In this document: in pieces, positions 1-10,995 of the stretch
Numbering within the stretch: the stretch's first letter is position 1
How the letters are laid out: every line of letters starts with the position of its first letter
Assembly: GCA_905221605.1 (NCBI GenBank)
Contig: CAJNDS010002076.1
Coordinates: 532,463 to 589,962 of the forward strand
Reading direction: 5' to 3'
Origin: Symbiodinium natans
Taxonomy: Eukaryota; Sar; Dinophyceae; Suessiales; Symbiodiniaceae
DNA length: 57,500 nucleotides
The notes under the pieces: model-generated
The model's input: the letters and a program-made list of their open reading frames with translations, nothing else
Told to the model about the DNA's origin: nothing
Databases searched by the model: none
Position numbers and translations under genes: made by a program

Positions 1-218
1 TTGTCGAAGAACTGCAGCGGGCAAGAACGGGGAACTTCGTTTGCTTAGTCAAGCTCTCTTGTCCAACCCTGCAGCGGCGAGGCTGTCCAGGGCGTGTATA
101 ATGTGTCGCAAGAGTTTGTCACTGAAGCCACAATTCGAGTTGTTTGCCCCGCTGACTCTTCGCCACGATGGATGGACACCTGTTTTCGGAGTGCATGCTC
201 TTGCTTCTCTTGCTTCAG

Positions 219-722
219 TTTGCGCAGGCGATAGCAGACTACTACTACATCGACAAGCAGCTGAAAAAGAAGCAGGATGGTCCGCGCTCATTAGATTGTT
301 AACTATTGATTGATGGTGACGACGCAGGTGTGTGAGTGTTCCTTCCGGCCGCTAGCTGCTGGCTTTGTTCAGGTTGGCATCAGCGATTTAAGCCTATGCT
401 GAACATGCTGTGGTTCGGAAGTCAGAAACACAGCAGACGCAGAAGAGGACGAGAAACGGGAGATCATCGTCCGACCTGAGAACATCGCTCCCTTTCTCAA
501 CCCAGGGCGCTTGGCACCTTGGGCGGCGGTTTGGTGTTTTGTCGCGCTGACTTAGAGGGGTAGATCGTCGAAGATCTCTGGGTTTAGGGTTTGGGGCTTG
601 GGGCTTGGGGTTTGGGGTTAAGGGTGGGGCTGGACCTCACTTCTTGCAGGTGTACATGCAGGAGGCTGACGCGGACTGGGGTTGGGGCATTCTCGTCAGT
701 GCATCCAGGAAGAAGCTGACAG
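219..722 (+). CDS. MTR4: MTR4 exons: arch-domain helix and KOW entry
   Basis: Three exons: 219 (or 228)-279, 443-513 and 650 to about 722. They carry [14 protein letters not shown] (arch coiled segment, family YYxLRxQL), [14 protein letters not shown] (family PFLQPGRLV) and [13 protein letters not shown] (family DWGWGVVV, start of the KOW/fist domain, which binds RNA or adaptor proteins). The first junction is phase 1 with a GT donor. The second uses a GC donor (TTG|GCACC) and joins GRL to VYMQ in frame. An ATG at 168 opens the same frame as exon 1 but lies before its likely AG acceptor, so I do not take it as a start. Confidence 0.8.
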
Positions 723-3700
723 GCCGGGTTTGTCTCTCGAAGTTTCCCGAAGTTTGCAGGCTGCGCACGGTCCGCAGGAGTGCGGTTCATTACCTGTGAA
801 GATCTTAAAGACCTGGTACTTCCAACAGATCCGACACTACCCATTTGAACATATGCCCGCCCGCACACAGGCGACAATAATGGCTCAGTGCTGGAGGCAG
901 AGGAGTCGGAGCCACAGTGGCTTGGGCGACTCAAGGGGGTGTGATGCAGGCTTAGGCTGAAGGCGAGTAGGGCTTTCGATCCCGCCACATAGACTCGACG
1001 CTCTTCGGGAACCGTGCTCATCAAGTGCCACTTATCTGTAGAGGGCGATGCGCGCCCTTCGCAGCCTGAAGGGCGCCGCCTGAAGTTGTCAAGGCTCTCA
1101 AGAACCCCTGAAAAGCTCAGACCGACATAGAGGAAGAGTCCTTCAGGTGGGTGCTCGACACCTTCATGCCCTGTGAGCCAGGGGCTGAGAAGCCCCAGCC
1201 GGCAAATGGAGGGAAGCCAGAGGGTGGCCTGGCAGGAAGTTGGTGGTCGAATGTGGGGCTCGAGAGGGCTTCTAGGGGGTGTCCAGGGGGTGCCCCTTCA
1301 CAGCCCTAAGCTCTGAAGCTCTGGAGTGGATCCGTCCTCTTGACGAAGCCGTGGAGCTCAGGAAGGATACTGCCCATGGCCCTCACGCTGGTCAACAAGA
1401 TCAGCAAGATTCGTTCCAACATGCCGTCAGGGGAGCGCTGCCTGGGAATCGGGCGAAGGGATCCCTTGCTACTCCGCCCAACCGAATCCTGGCCTAGCTA
1501 GGGCGCCAATCTCGACATTATGCTGATTTGTCTGATTCTCATTCCTTCCCATGGTTTGTTTGGTTTAGACACTTTCGTTCGGCATGCCAGAGCCTTTTTG
1601 TCCTTCTAGTTCTGAGTACTATTGCCACGGGCTCGGCGCCAATAACTCTGGTTCCCCAAGCAGGGAGGGGGTGGGGCCCTTCATGAGTCACTTTCTGGCT
1701 CCTGAGTCGGACTTGCAGTTGTCTATTTAAGGTGCGCAAGCTGTTTAGACATATTGTTTGGTCTTGGCTGTGTGTTTTTCATACACCTGCAAACACAATG
1801 GTGACCTAGAGCACGCTCATATCCTATAGAACTTAGAGCTTATGTCCGCTACCGCAACACACCTAGCTAGGGTAACCTACAACCCCTGCAGAATGGACAT
1901 GTACCTCAATATCATGTGGGCAGCTTCGCGAATTTTAAGGCACGCAGTTACTCTCGGTAGCCTTTCAAAGACCATGCAACCTCAGCTTGCCCCACCCCCG
2001 CAAGCTTGACAGGACCCCGAATCGGAGGATTCCCGGCGGGCACTCCTGAAGACGCTGCAGCAGATCAAGATGCTGGGACGGCAACGGGCTGGGTGGGGGG
2101 CTTTAGGGGCGCCGGGGGCTTTGGGAACGACTCCAGTTCCAAAAGCAAAGAAGCTACTTAAACAGCAGACGGGGCGTCCAACAGGTCAAGTCAGGTGAGA
2201 ACACTGAGGCTGAACCACCAATTTTTGGGAAGTTCGAAAACTATCGCGCTCAGCTCACCACAAAGAAATAGTTTGGGGTTCATGGACGCAGCTCAATCGC
2301 CGACCTAGCCCGGCACAGCTACAGCAATGACATGTTTAGGGGCTACGGTTCCTATTACTTATGCTGCGTTCCTCGAAGAAAGGCCCAAGTTCAAAAACAA
2401 TGATACCCTGCCGTACATCGCATCCCAAAATAGCTACCGACCCCGTCAAGCCTCGAGAGGCCATCTCCCAAAACAAGAGCCCTGCAGCACCGCAGGTCGA
2501 TTTTCTCAGTCCTTAAACCCCCCCCACGGTTACCAGTAAGTAGCCTTGGCCAACCAGAGCCCGAAGCCAACAAGAGGTGTAAGCCGGGCGTAGCAAGAAA
2601 GCCTGCCTCAAGCCTGTACCCTGGGCAGGAAAACAATCTGATGTGCTCATATCAATCCGTCGTGGCCCTCAAGCCCGACATAAACAGAAGCCCAGGACGA
2701 AAGCCAGAACCCCGTAAACCCTAAAACTCCGCAAGGCCTTATCAGCCAAGGAACCACAAGAGCTTCAAGCAGGGTATCCCTGAGCTCGACCCAGTGGCCG
2801 AGATGAACATCCAGTCGGAGGAGACTACTGGGGGCCCCAGCAATTTGGGTTCAGGGCTTTTAAGGGCCCTTGCAGGGGTTAAAATTGTCTTTAGTTCCGG
2901 GGCTCAAGGGGGTTTCGGGCTCAGGGTTTGAAGTTTCCAGGGTTCAGAAGTTTGGAAGCTGACACTGTAGAGAGCTGTGGCTGCCCATTAAGGGTCAAGT
3001 CATGTCCAGGATTAGTCGCATTTCAGGCGCGGCAAAGTAACTCACTTGGGAGGACCGGCATTCAGGGGGGATAGCTGCTGGGAGGTAGCTTTTCAGCAGC
3101 CGAATTTTAGCCAACCCCAAGCTTCAGCACAACGAGACGACTCCCGGAACTTGACTGCCGGGCTGACTGTAGCAAGTCGCTCAGCGTTGGCTTCTGTGAA
3201 GTCTTGTGGTCTTTGGCCGGCGCGAGCATGACGGTTGCTGCGCAAAACTCCTTTCCAATCACGGCCCCCATATTGTGTGCTCAGTGTCGAGAGCCTTCGC
3301 AGCGGGAACTTCCATCCCTGCGAGGAGATGAACAGTGTGCTGTCCAGCATCAAGGACCTGGAGGCAAAGCTGTCAGCGACCCTTTTTCGGCATCTAAGCT
3401 GGCCCAGCCAGAAGTCAGCGACCGCGACATCCGCAGGCGTAGGTTTCATGTTTCGGCTAGTACCGGGTGTGTACGTACAGTCCTGTCACGAGGATTAAGC
3501 CTCGTTACGTTGGAGGTGCAGCTCTATATAATGGACGGACAACTGGGCATCTAGTCTTCGACGAGTTGACCTTAGCCAAAGCCATAGACGAATTCGTGAT
3601 CAAAGTGCGGGTCAATGGCATTCAATGGCCTTTGCGCTCGGCAGCTTATACAATCCAACGCAAGAGGCCGTGCTTGAAGAACTCATGGCTGATAGTTGTT

Positions 3701-6700
3701 CGATGTTGTTCTTTGGCGGCTGGGGTTAGGTGCCCAAGAACTCGAGGTGCGACATAGCGTGTTTCACGATCTCTTACGTAAAGAGGGCACAGCATGTCAG
3801 CAACCGGCCAAGATTAGATGCCGGAATCCACTCCTAGATGTTCCTGCATTCTAGTACAGACTATATAGAGCTGCACTTCCAAGTGAGCGTCCACATCCGT
3901 CGCACGTAAGATGTCTAGTCTGGTGACGCGCATTGCAAGTGGTTTTGAGGCAGTTGGCTCACATGTCCAGCTTGATGCAGCCTTCAAGTTTCTTTCGCAT
4001 GTTGATACCAAAAGCTTTCCAAGGAATAGCTTTCACCAGCATGACAAGCTGCAGAAGTACTACGACTGCTTTGCTTCGAAGGCTGGTGTTTAATTTGTCA
4101 CACCGAACGGTACACAGGCGTATTCTTCAACTGTGCCACAAGCGTGCGTTACCTTTCGGTGGCAAGCCCTTACAGCTTTGATTCTCGACGAAGACCAAGC
4201 TGCCATGCCCCTTCCCTGTGCTTGCGCTACGTGCTGCTGTGTTTCGTGGAGTTCTATTAATTGTTATTTTGTGGAGTTCTGGTAGTCATCAATGTACAGG
4301 GACGACCTGTTTTGCTCCATGCGTCTTAGGCATTTTGGTGATCGTAGGCCCTGCGCTGCTGCGAGTCAGGTGAAGCTCCACAGCCAAGTTCAGGAATTGG
4401 ATAAGAAGCTCGGCTTCCAGTGGCCCCATTGTGGGCAGCGGCAGAACCACTCCTCAAGACCAAATCAAAGTTTGACCGAAACACAGAGCCAAACCCACTT
4501 GGTGGAAAGCTGGGAAGTTGGACTTTGCTCGATGTTTGGGCTTGTGAGCAGCGAGCAGACAAGGCAAATCAACCAGAGCCGCTTCATGGCCCCTCGAGCA
4601 GCACACGAAGTCACATTCTGGGTGTGCGGAAAGGGAAGGGCGAGAATCGCGGCGAGAAGGGGGGGCGGGGGACCTCAAATATAAGCGGTCACCCCGGGTG
4701 TGGTCTCCCAGGTCATGAATGACGACCTCCGTGCCATGAGAAGGGTGCTCCGAAGGTGCGCGGGGAGTTAAGAGGCTAGTCTGCTGGCAAGATGGTGACA
4801 CGAACGAGCCAAGGGAGGCTGAGGCTTTAGGACTTTTTAGGGTTTAAGGGCTTAAGGGCTTAAGGGCTTAAGGTTCGGGTTTCGGGCTTGGGCTATTCGG
4901 GCTTCGGGATGTCTACCACGACAGGCTCGAGTTCATCGACAAGGACGGCGTCGTCCAACTGAAGGGTCGAATGGCCTGCGAGATCACAAGCTGCGATGAG
5001 GTCCTGATGACTGAGAGACTCGGACTCCACGACCCTGAACCTCTATGTCCCACACTTGCCGTACTTGGGTTACCAGCCGCTAGAATGCTACAGGCCTGTT
5101 CACTGAATCGGTTCCAGGACAGGAGGTGGTCTCAGGCTTTCGGTTTGGGGCTGGTTTTTGTTTTCCAGTCTTCGTTTTGATAGCCAACAACACGGTCCAT
5201 CAAGAACACCACACGTCCCCGACTTGCGGGTTGTGATCTAGAGGTCACCTCGCAAGGCCGGCTCTTATCGTGACATCTCATGTTTCTCTTGTTTAGGAGT
5301 ATTCTTTCGGAGGCCCGAAACCCGAAACCTAGCTCAGGATCGTCTTCCAGAACGTCTTCGCAGACATCGATGCCAACAACATCATTGCCTTGTGTTCGTG
5401 CTTGGTCTTCGAGTCCCGGGCTGACCATGGGCATCCCAAGCACCCCTCCTTAGGCCCGAAGAGTTGGTTAGTGGAAGTGTCAGAGTGCATCGTTGCCCTT
5501 CTAAGCACCATATACACATACACATATACATATATACATATATACATATATACATATATACATATATACATATATACATATATACATATATACATATATA
5601 CATATATACATATATACATATATACATATATACATATATACATATATACATATATACATATACATATATACATATATACATATATACATATATACATATA
5701 TACATATATACATATATACATATATACATATATACATATATACATGTATACACGTATACATGTATACATATGCACATATGTACATATGTACATATGTATA
5801 CATTAGATGTTTATTTATTAGAGCTCATCTTCAATTTGCAGATATATGTATGTATACACACATGTACTTTCGAGAAAGAGTTATACAACTACACACTGAA
5901 CATCACTTCTTAATCTAAATGCTTCTCATTCTATTAGGAACTTCCATGGTGTTGTTCAGCATTGAGTCGCCTCACTCAAGTCTCCTTTTGGTTCGGGTTT
6001 CTGATCCGACCCTTTGTGGGCTCGTCACCGAGGCTTGTGGCAGGTTTCTGGGTTTAGGCCAGCTGATTCCCGAGGACGAGAAGTCAGAAGACCCGATTAC
6101 GAACAACTTGGACTTGATGAAGGCCTATACGGGTTTACGGTTTAGGGTTTAAGGGTATAGAGGTTATGGGGGCTTTCCGAGAACTTGCTTTTGTAGTCGG
6201 GTTGGCATCGGCTTGCACAGTTGAAATGCAAGGTATCACGCGTCTCGTATCCAGGCCCAAGCCGAAATATGCAAGACTGCAACTCACATCGATCAGTCTC
6301 CAGCCCATTTGCATGATCAACCCCGAACTGGAAGCGTTCAAACGCTAAGCCTAATGCAAGCTTGGAGAACACCTTCGCTAGCAGGGTCTATCGCACCGGT
6401 GCAGTATGCTGACGTAGAAGCAGTCGAGTTCATCCTTCGTGGAGTGCAGGCTTTCGAAACTTGCAAGGGCATCGCGCGCAATGTCGCCGAGGTGATGGTG
6501 ACACGCCGGCATTGGCAATCAGGGCATGTTGATTGGACTTGGTGATACTGTTGACAGGCGAAATCGAGCGTCACATGTTCTACCACAGGCCATCCTTTCC
6601 AAACCCTGAAACTGAGTATTGGTTTTCCAAAACTGTCAGCTGAAACAGGTGCAAAAGGCCTGCGCGTGAATGATCGAACTCTTGCATCAGCCATGCGTGT

Positions 6701-8911
6701 CATCAACATTGAAATTTGGATGGGTGCGGGGATGGCGCCAGTTAACGTGCCATGCTCGTCTGGTACCGGGTCACGATTTTGTCCATCAATTTGCAGAGGC
6801 CTAGGGCCATCGAGACATTCTGCAGACCTGAACTTTCCGGATCTCAAGGTGCTGTTCGTCCCTGTGCTGGGGTTGTTTATGACCGCACGAAAGATCCAAA
6901 ACCCGGGCACTCTGTTCGCGCCAGGCTGACATTTGGAGAGCCTGCGGGCGTCTTTGTGAGTCATGTATCGGGAAGCATCAAATGTAATAAAAAGCACGTT
7001 TGCAACTGACTGTGGTGTGGCAGCCAGTGGTCTTCCAATTCTCGGGCCCCCCGTTGGTGCTTAGGCTTAGGGACTGGGATTGAGCTTTGGGGGAGGGATG
7101 GATGAGCTTTGGTGGAGGAGCGAACATTGATGCAGCTGGTCTCTCTCTCCCGCCCGCTCTGCCTCTCTGCCTCTCTCTCTCTCTCTCTTTTTTTGCCTCT
7201 CTCTCTCTCTCTTCTTCTTCTTTGTACATGTGTACTTCTACATATACATTACATGGAGATTTACTTGTTACTTTGGCTGCATGGGTACTGGGTGATGAAA
7301 AAAAAGGCCTTGGGATGCTTCGGCTGGGCATATCGGGAGTGCATCAAGTGACAAACCGATACATCCAAATCTCAGGTGGAGAACAAAATCCCTCTGGATG
7401 TGGAGGCGCCCGGCATCGTGCAGTTTTGAACTCACCTGGAGCAACGTGCACAGGTTACCACAGGTTCTTACGGCGTACGGTCCTAGCATCGGAGCTTGAG
7501 AACTCGCTATCTGCAGCCGAGAGACCTGTACATCCAAGCCCTTTGAGCCTGACCGGGGGTGAGCTTCAAAGGCCTCAGTATTTGGCCCTGAGCTCAAGAG
7601 CGCAACAAGAGGCCCTGAGCAGCAAAAGCCACCGTGCAAAGCATCTAACACGTCCAAGAGGAGTATGTGCAGAAGTTGAAGCCCCAGCTCATGGAGGCCC
7701 CTTGGCCCTAGGGAGGTTGGGAGGGGGGAAGGTTTGGCTTCAAGCTTTCAATCCGAGCGGTGTGATTAGCATTTCGTGGTTTCCTGCCGCTGCCCTAGCT
7801 ATAACATGAAGCAAGTCACGGTATTCCTGCCGCTGCTGTTGCAGCGGTAGGGCAGTTGAAGTGGCCACGTCTCTAGGTGGGCTTTGTTTCGGTTGAGGGT
7901 CTTTCTCAATCTGTGCATATCTCCCCCACTGCATCGGTGAGTCCTCAATCACACCATGTAGTGTTGTTGCCATGAGTAGTCAGGCTCCTATGCTGTACCA
8001 CTATGTCGAAACTTAAAGGGAACTCGGGCCACATGTGCAGCGATGTTGGGAGCAATTCTGGTTGTGATCTGCTCTTTCAAGTGCCGAAGTTCGGGGGGAA
8101 GTAGCCTTCTGACCGCCTTGGCCCTCCGCATGTCCAACACTCCGCTCGGCTGGCAAAGGTGGTCTTGGGCTGGTTGGAGGGCAAGCGATTTCACGAGATC
8201 ATGCCACTCGACTGAACAGAGTGCACAAGCCAAATGGTGCAAGTTTTGAATACAGCACATGGGATCTGGTGCGTTGAGTCCATGTTCATTCCCGGACGTG
8301 TCAGCTGTCACGTGATTGTTGCACCCACGCATGGCAGGAATCAGTGCAACCTCTACGAAGGCTCGGTCAATGCAGTCAACTTGTGTAGTGGAGCTTGCAA
8401 GACCCGCCCATCTACTCGATATGCTTGCCTGAAGGCAGCGTGGTCCGTGTCATCCGACGTCTGGAGGCCCCGGGAAAGAATGTGCAGAAACACGCAAAGA
8501 AAAGACCGCATGGCCCACGAGGCACATCAAAGCACCCTGAACTTAGCATGTCACACTGACGTAGCTGAACCTCGAGTTTGATGCCAAGCCCTTTGACAGT
8601 AATAGCCCCATACAGGCACAAAGCCACTTGGTGACCTCATGTGACCTCGCCGCACCCGGTATTAAGAGGAGCTAGTCCGAGAGCTGGCCACCGCGGCCAA
8701 GACCATCGGCAACGACGAGCTGGCTCAGCAACTTGGCCTGGACGATGCATGAATGGCATTGAATGGCTGCAGGTAGGAATGAGGCTCCGTTTCTCGGCAG
8801 GGTGGTAGAAGCTGCTCAAACCTCCTGACCCTGAGCCGTCCCAGGAAACTCAACGAGGGCCGGAACCGGCTAAAGCGCGGCATCATCTTTGCCGCATCGT
8901 TGTACCTCTAA
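219..8911 (+). CDS. MTR4: MTR4/SKIV2L2-type exosome RNA helicase, 3' part (whole gene span in window)
   Basis: MTR4 is the nuclear DExH RNA helicase that feeds RNA to the exosome (TRAMP-type complexes). At least 19 short exons on one strand rebuild the second half of the protein in family order: arch/KOW region, linker, then the C-terminal DSHCT domain, finishing with [10 protein letters not shown] and TAA at 8909-8911. That ending and the LKGRMACEI motif separate MTR4 from general Ski2 helicases. The ATPase/helicase core is not in the window, so the gene is cut by the left edge. Donors are mostly GC (11 read), with GT twice and GA once. Introns hold inverted-repeat elements and an 8-bp-period minisatellite. 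No in-frame stop interrupts the recognised exons, so I take it as functional. Certainty about the family is high; the boundaries of the 650, 1362 and 2761 exons are approximate. Confidence 0.9.
1362..3423 (+). CDS. MTR4: MTR4 exons: linker between KOW and DSHCT
   Basis: Four exons: 1362 to about 1440, 2013 to about 2075, 2761 to about 2823, and 3325-3375 (possibly on to 3423). Peptides [48 protein letters not shown] and [16 protein letters not shown] follow, in order, the MTR4 pattern of an IS-x-IR strand, a helix, the GIPxLDP motif and a further helix. The last exon contains a 9-bp direct repeat (3373-3381 and 3415-3423) around a 42-nt segment that keeps the frame (see findings). Confidence 0.75.
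3510..3882. mobile_element. Putative MITE-like element with 21-bp inverted ends
   Basis: The arm at 3510-3530 (contains GGAGGTGCAGCTCTATATA) is matched in reverse complement at 3862-3882 with 20 of 21 bases identical. The 373-bp unit lies wholly inside an MTR4 intron. No clear target duplication is seen next to the arms, so the true ends may lie slightly outside. Confidence 0.45.
4370..5419 (+). CDS. MTR4: MTR4 exons: coiled coil and start of DSHCT domain
   Basis: Exons 4370-4412 ([14 protein letters not shown], coiled segment), 4925-5014 ([20 protein letters not shown] then SCDEVLMTE, the best conserved block of the DSHCT domain) and 5338-5419 ([13 protein letters not shown] then ALCSCLVFE, matching the family block before the acidic loop). 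The junction 5014/5338 works with a GA donor (ACTGA|GAGACT). Exon 5338-5419 ends at a GC donor. A small exon between 4412 and 4925 is expected from the phase mismatch but was not found. Confidence 0.88.
4838..4880. repeat. Short GGGCTTAA tandem, telomere-like
   Basis: An 8-bp GGGCTTAA unit is repeated three to four times within an MTR4 intron, flanked by TTTAGGG-type words. It resembles degenerate telomere repeats. Confidence 0.6.
5509..5800. repeat. Minisatellite, 8-bp unit CATATATA
   Basis: From about 5521 to 5742 the 8-mer CATATATA repeats near-perfectly (about 27 copies, one phase slip near 5660), then decays into related CATGTATA/CATATGTA words to 5800. Because 8 is not a multiple of 3 and the unit has no stop, long false frames run through it on both strands. 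It lies in the MTR4 intron 5420-6074. Confidence 0.95.
6075..6491 (+). CDS. MTR4: MTR4 exons: acidic loop and DSHCT helix
   Basis: Two exons, both phase 0. 6075-6122 encodes [16 protein letters not shown] (GC donor). 6450-6491 encodes [14 protein letters not shown] (GT donor), equivalent to the family helix with a CAKRIA-like core. Confidence 0.85.
7141..7222. repeat. CT-rich simple repeat
   Basis: A pyrimidine tract of CTCTCTC and CTTC words in an MTR4 intron (6492-7375). Apart from this tract I see nothing coding in that intron. Confidence 0.85.
7376..8466 (+). CDS. MTR4: MTR4 exons: DSHCT middle, including a 23-nt microexon
   Basis: Exons 7376-7405 ([10 protein letters not shown]), 7661-7696 ([12 protein letters not shown]), 8159-8202 ([14 protein letters not shown]), 8338-8360 (NQCNLYE, 23 nt) and 8435-8466 ([11 protein letters not shown]). 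Joined, they give the family sequence FKPxLM, then xxWxxGxxFxxI, then YEGSxIRxxRRLEE with no length change. All five donors read here are GC. The last junction has GAAGGC on both sides of the intron. Confidence 0.9.
8669..8911 (+). CDS. MTR4: MTR4 last two exons and stop
   Basis: 8669-8746 encodes [20 protein letters not shown] (family LLRQLxxAAKxIGNxEL) followed by LGLDD. 8858-8911 encodes [17 protein letters not shown] and TAA. The GC donor after GAT at 8746 and the AG at 8856-8857 keep phase 0. An alternative acceptor at 8844-8845 would add four residues. Confidence 0.92.
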
Positions 8912-9601
8912 GCCGCTTTGATGGAGCGAGCCGCCTCCATTCAGCGCAGCGAAAAAGGGGAGATAAGGCTCAGGACTGTGACTTCCGGCGTTTTGGGTTT
9001 TTTTCTTTGTTTTTTGTTCATTTTTGAGGTGCTGGTGTTAGCATCACTGTGTCACCAGCATAGCTGGACTGTGGGTGCTTTCTGCTGCTATTTTCTGTTC
9101 GGCGCGAAGGAAAGTACGTAGTGATGTGGTAGGACAGCTCCGTGCAAAGCAGTGTCTGTTAGTGCTTGCTGATTTATTGGCATCACTAGCCCCACGGATA
9201 TGCAAGGGGGCTTTGTTTTGAGAGTTTTCAGCATGCACTTTCTGTAAACCGCACGAGCAGTCCCTTAGAAGTTATGCCTTGAGAACACTGCCCTCAAGGC
9301 ACAAGAGAGAAGTGCACAAGCAAAGCCAATTCTTGTATGACCCAACGCCCACGGGGCATCTCCAAATGGGGGTTTCCGAAAATGGGGGTTGTACCTTATT
9401 GGGTCTTAATTGTAAGGGAATCGTTTTACTCCTTTGGGGACTATGTTAGGTTTAGGGGTCCCTTTTTTTCGTCAACCCCCAGATCTCCTAAATTTTGAGA
9501 CTGAACTTGGAAAGGCTTCCGCACCGCCAGCGAACTCGTGCCCAACGTCAGTGGTTAGCGGGCTGCGGCCCCAGAGCCCGTACAAGTTACCTCAATATTC
9601 A

Positions 9602-9716
9602 TCCTCATTTGGGATGTTCCCCCCTATACTAGCAGTCCTGAATAGGGATTATACTAGGGGGCATGAGAATTCCCATTAGGGACTCTTAGTATCAGGGGGA
9701 ACATCCCAAATCCTCA
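9602..9716. mobile_element. 103-bp hairpin MITE-like element with 6-bp target duplication
   Basis: The unit 9608-9710 begins TTTGGGATGTTCCCCC and ends in its exact complement GGGGGAACATCCCAAA. Pairing continues imperfectly for about 45 bases per arm, so nearly the whole element folds on itself. TCCTCA flanks both sides (9602-9607 and 9711-9716) as a target-site duplication. It carries no coding capacity, so mobilisation would depend on a transposase elsewhere. I cannot assign a superfamily from this alone. Confidence 0.75.
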
Positions 9717-10009
9717 TTCTCTACAAAGCGCTCTCGGGCCCCATTGGGTGTCAACGTCGCAGCACTCAACAGCGGTTGATGGCTTTGGTTTCGGGAAGGC
9801 TTTGCTTGTTTCAGACTTAGGGTTCGGGACTTCTGTGTTCCCTCGGTTGCGGCCGACTTGTTGGGCCGGATGGTCGTGCTCAACCGTGTTGCTAATTGCC
9901 ACGCGCTACGGGCAACTTGCGGTTGCAGCATGCGGGGCGTCTTAGGCAAGGTGCTTGTGATCAAGGGTTCTTTTTGTTTATGCTTCGGGGCTCCTGAATA
10001 GTCCGTAGC

Positions 10010-10033
10010 GTCTTGTATCTTCCTCTGAGGTCA
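10010..10033 (+). promoter_or_regulatory. Candidate trans-splice acceptor upstream of VARS
   Basis: A pyrimidine-rich run ends in an AG at 10028-10029, five bases before the ATG at 10034. Dinoflagellate mRNAs receive a spliced leader at such sites. The position fits, but it could equally be a cis-splice acceptor if an upstream VARS exon exists. Confidence 0.3.
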
Positions 10034-10995
10034 ATGCCCGGCAGATATGATTCTTCTGCCGTGGAGGAGGACCTTTACCGTTCGTGTCTGAGGAGCAGCT
10101 CACGCGGGCTCTCTTGTGAATCACCACATTCACTTGAAGTATTTATCCAAAAGCTCCGATTTGTTATAGAAGTGTACCTGTGAACCCAGAACTTTAAAGG
10201 CCTTAACCTTGTCAGTTCTAAGTCCCTATAGCCTGGATTCTTGTATTACTTCCTACATTGAGGCTGGTGGGAAGCCGCTGGCTTCTTTCGACCGGAGGTC
10301 GCAGAGAAGGCCTGCCTTGCGCCAAGCCCTCGAAGACCTGTCGAGCTCAAGTGTTTTCATCGTCCCATGTGGGCTTGCAAGGTTTCAGTTTCTATGGTCG
10401 TATGTCTGGGTTGAGGATGATTCTTGGCTGGGGACGTGTAAGCGTACTTGCCGGCCTCTATGGTCTGCAGGGACTCAGCCTAGATGGCGTTGCGGCGCTA
10501 CGGATTCGGGGCTCAGTAGTCTAGCAACCACGTTCCAGCGTGGGAGTGTGACAGGCCTGTCAACCACGCAGAACTCTGATCGACAGCACCCCCTCGTACA
10601 AAAGGCCTTTGTTGCATTCGTGCTTCTGATATTGTTTTGCAGGTGCCACAGGCCTCTGAGGGCGACCGTGAGTCCTACGTGGTGCCCATGCCGCCGCCGA
10701 ACGTGACGGGCAGGTCGTCATGTTCTTTCTACTTTTTGGAATCTGGCTCTGTACCACAGGGTTGGAGGTCAGGTAAGATAGGCGCGCTTATGCATCACGC
10801 GACTGAGTCTTGTACCTTGCGCTCGTATTGACACCATCTCCGGCCCTGCATCACCCGAACATCTTGCTGCCGCCAGGCTTCACATGGGTGTGGTCACCCA
10901 GCATCGCAGCTGTGGTAGTGGCGAGTTAGAATTTGGCACTGACCCTCTGAGTGATGTGAATCTGAGGTCATGCCATGTTCGTTAGCTTGGAGGAT
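10034..10995 (+). CDS. VARS: VARS exons 1-5: N-terminus to HIGH motif, with an 11-nt microexon
   Basis: Exons 10034-10085 ([17 protein letters not shown]), 10263-10297 ([11 protein letters not shown]), 10643-10713 ([14 protein letters not shown]), 10877-10887 (11 nt, encoding LHM) and 10967-10995 (HAMFVSLED). All phases close, and together they give the ATP-binding HIGH signature as [14 protein letters not shown]. The first four donors are GT, the fifth GC (GAT|GCCGAG). The ATG at 10034 is chosen because homologues begin close to YDP; an upstream targeting exon cannot be excluded. Confidence 0.9.

Larger units (their letters stand above)
8912..10033. other. Spacer between MTR4 and VARS
   Basis: This is 1.1 kb between the MTR4 stop and the first VARS codon I accept. 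It holds the hairpin element at 9608-9710, G-rich words around 9365-9470 and no exon I can support. Both genes point the same way, so this interval should carry the MTR4 3' end and the VARS trans-splice acceptor. No TATA-like or other promoter motif is evident. Confidence 0.6.

Noticed and set aside
168-302. Small open frame starting MDGHLFSECMLLLLLL, like a signal peptide
   Set aside because: Its second half is the MTR4 exon; the leucine run lies in the pyrimidine tract before that exon's acceptor.
5329-5806. Several 100-150-codon frames rich in Tyr/Ile/Met/His on both strands
   Set aside because: They are translations of the 8-bp CATATATA repeat, which cannot contain a stop in several frames.
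6338-6997. 219-codon minus-strand frame
   Set aside because: It overlaps an MTR4 exon, its length is attainable by chance and no domain is recognisable.
7087-7809. 240-codon + frame
   Set aside because: It begins in a CT repeat and crosses two well-supported MTR4 exons in a different frame.
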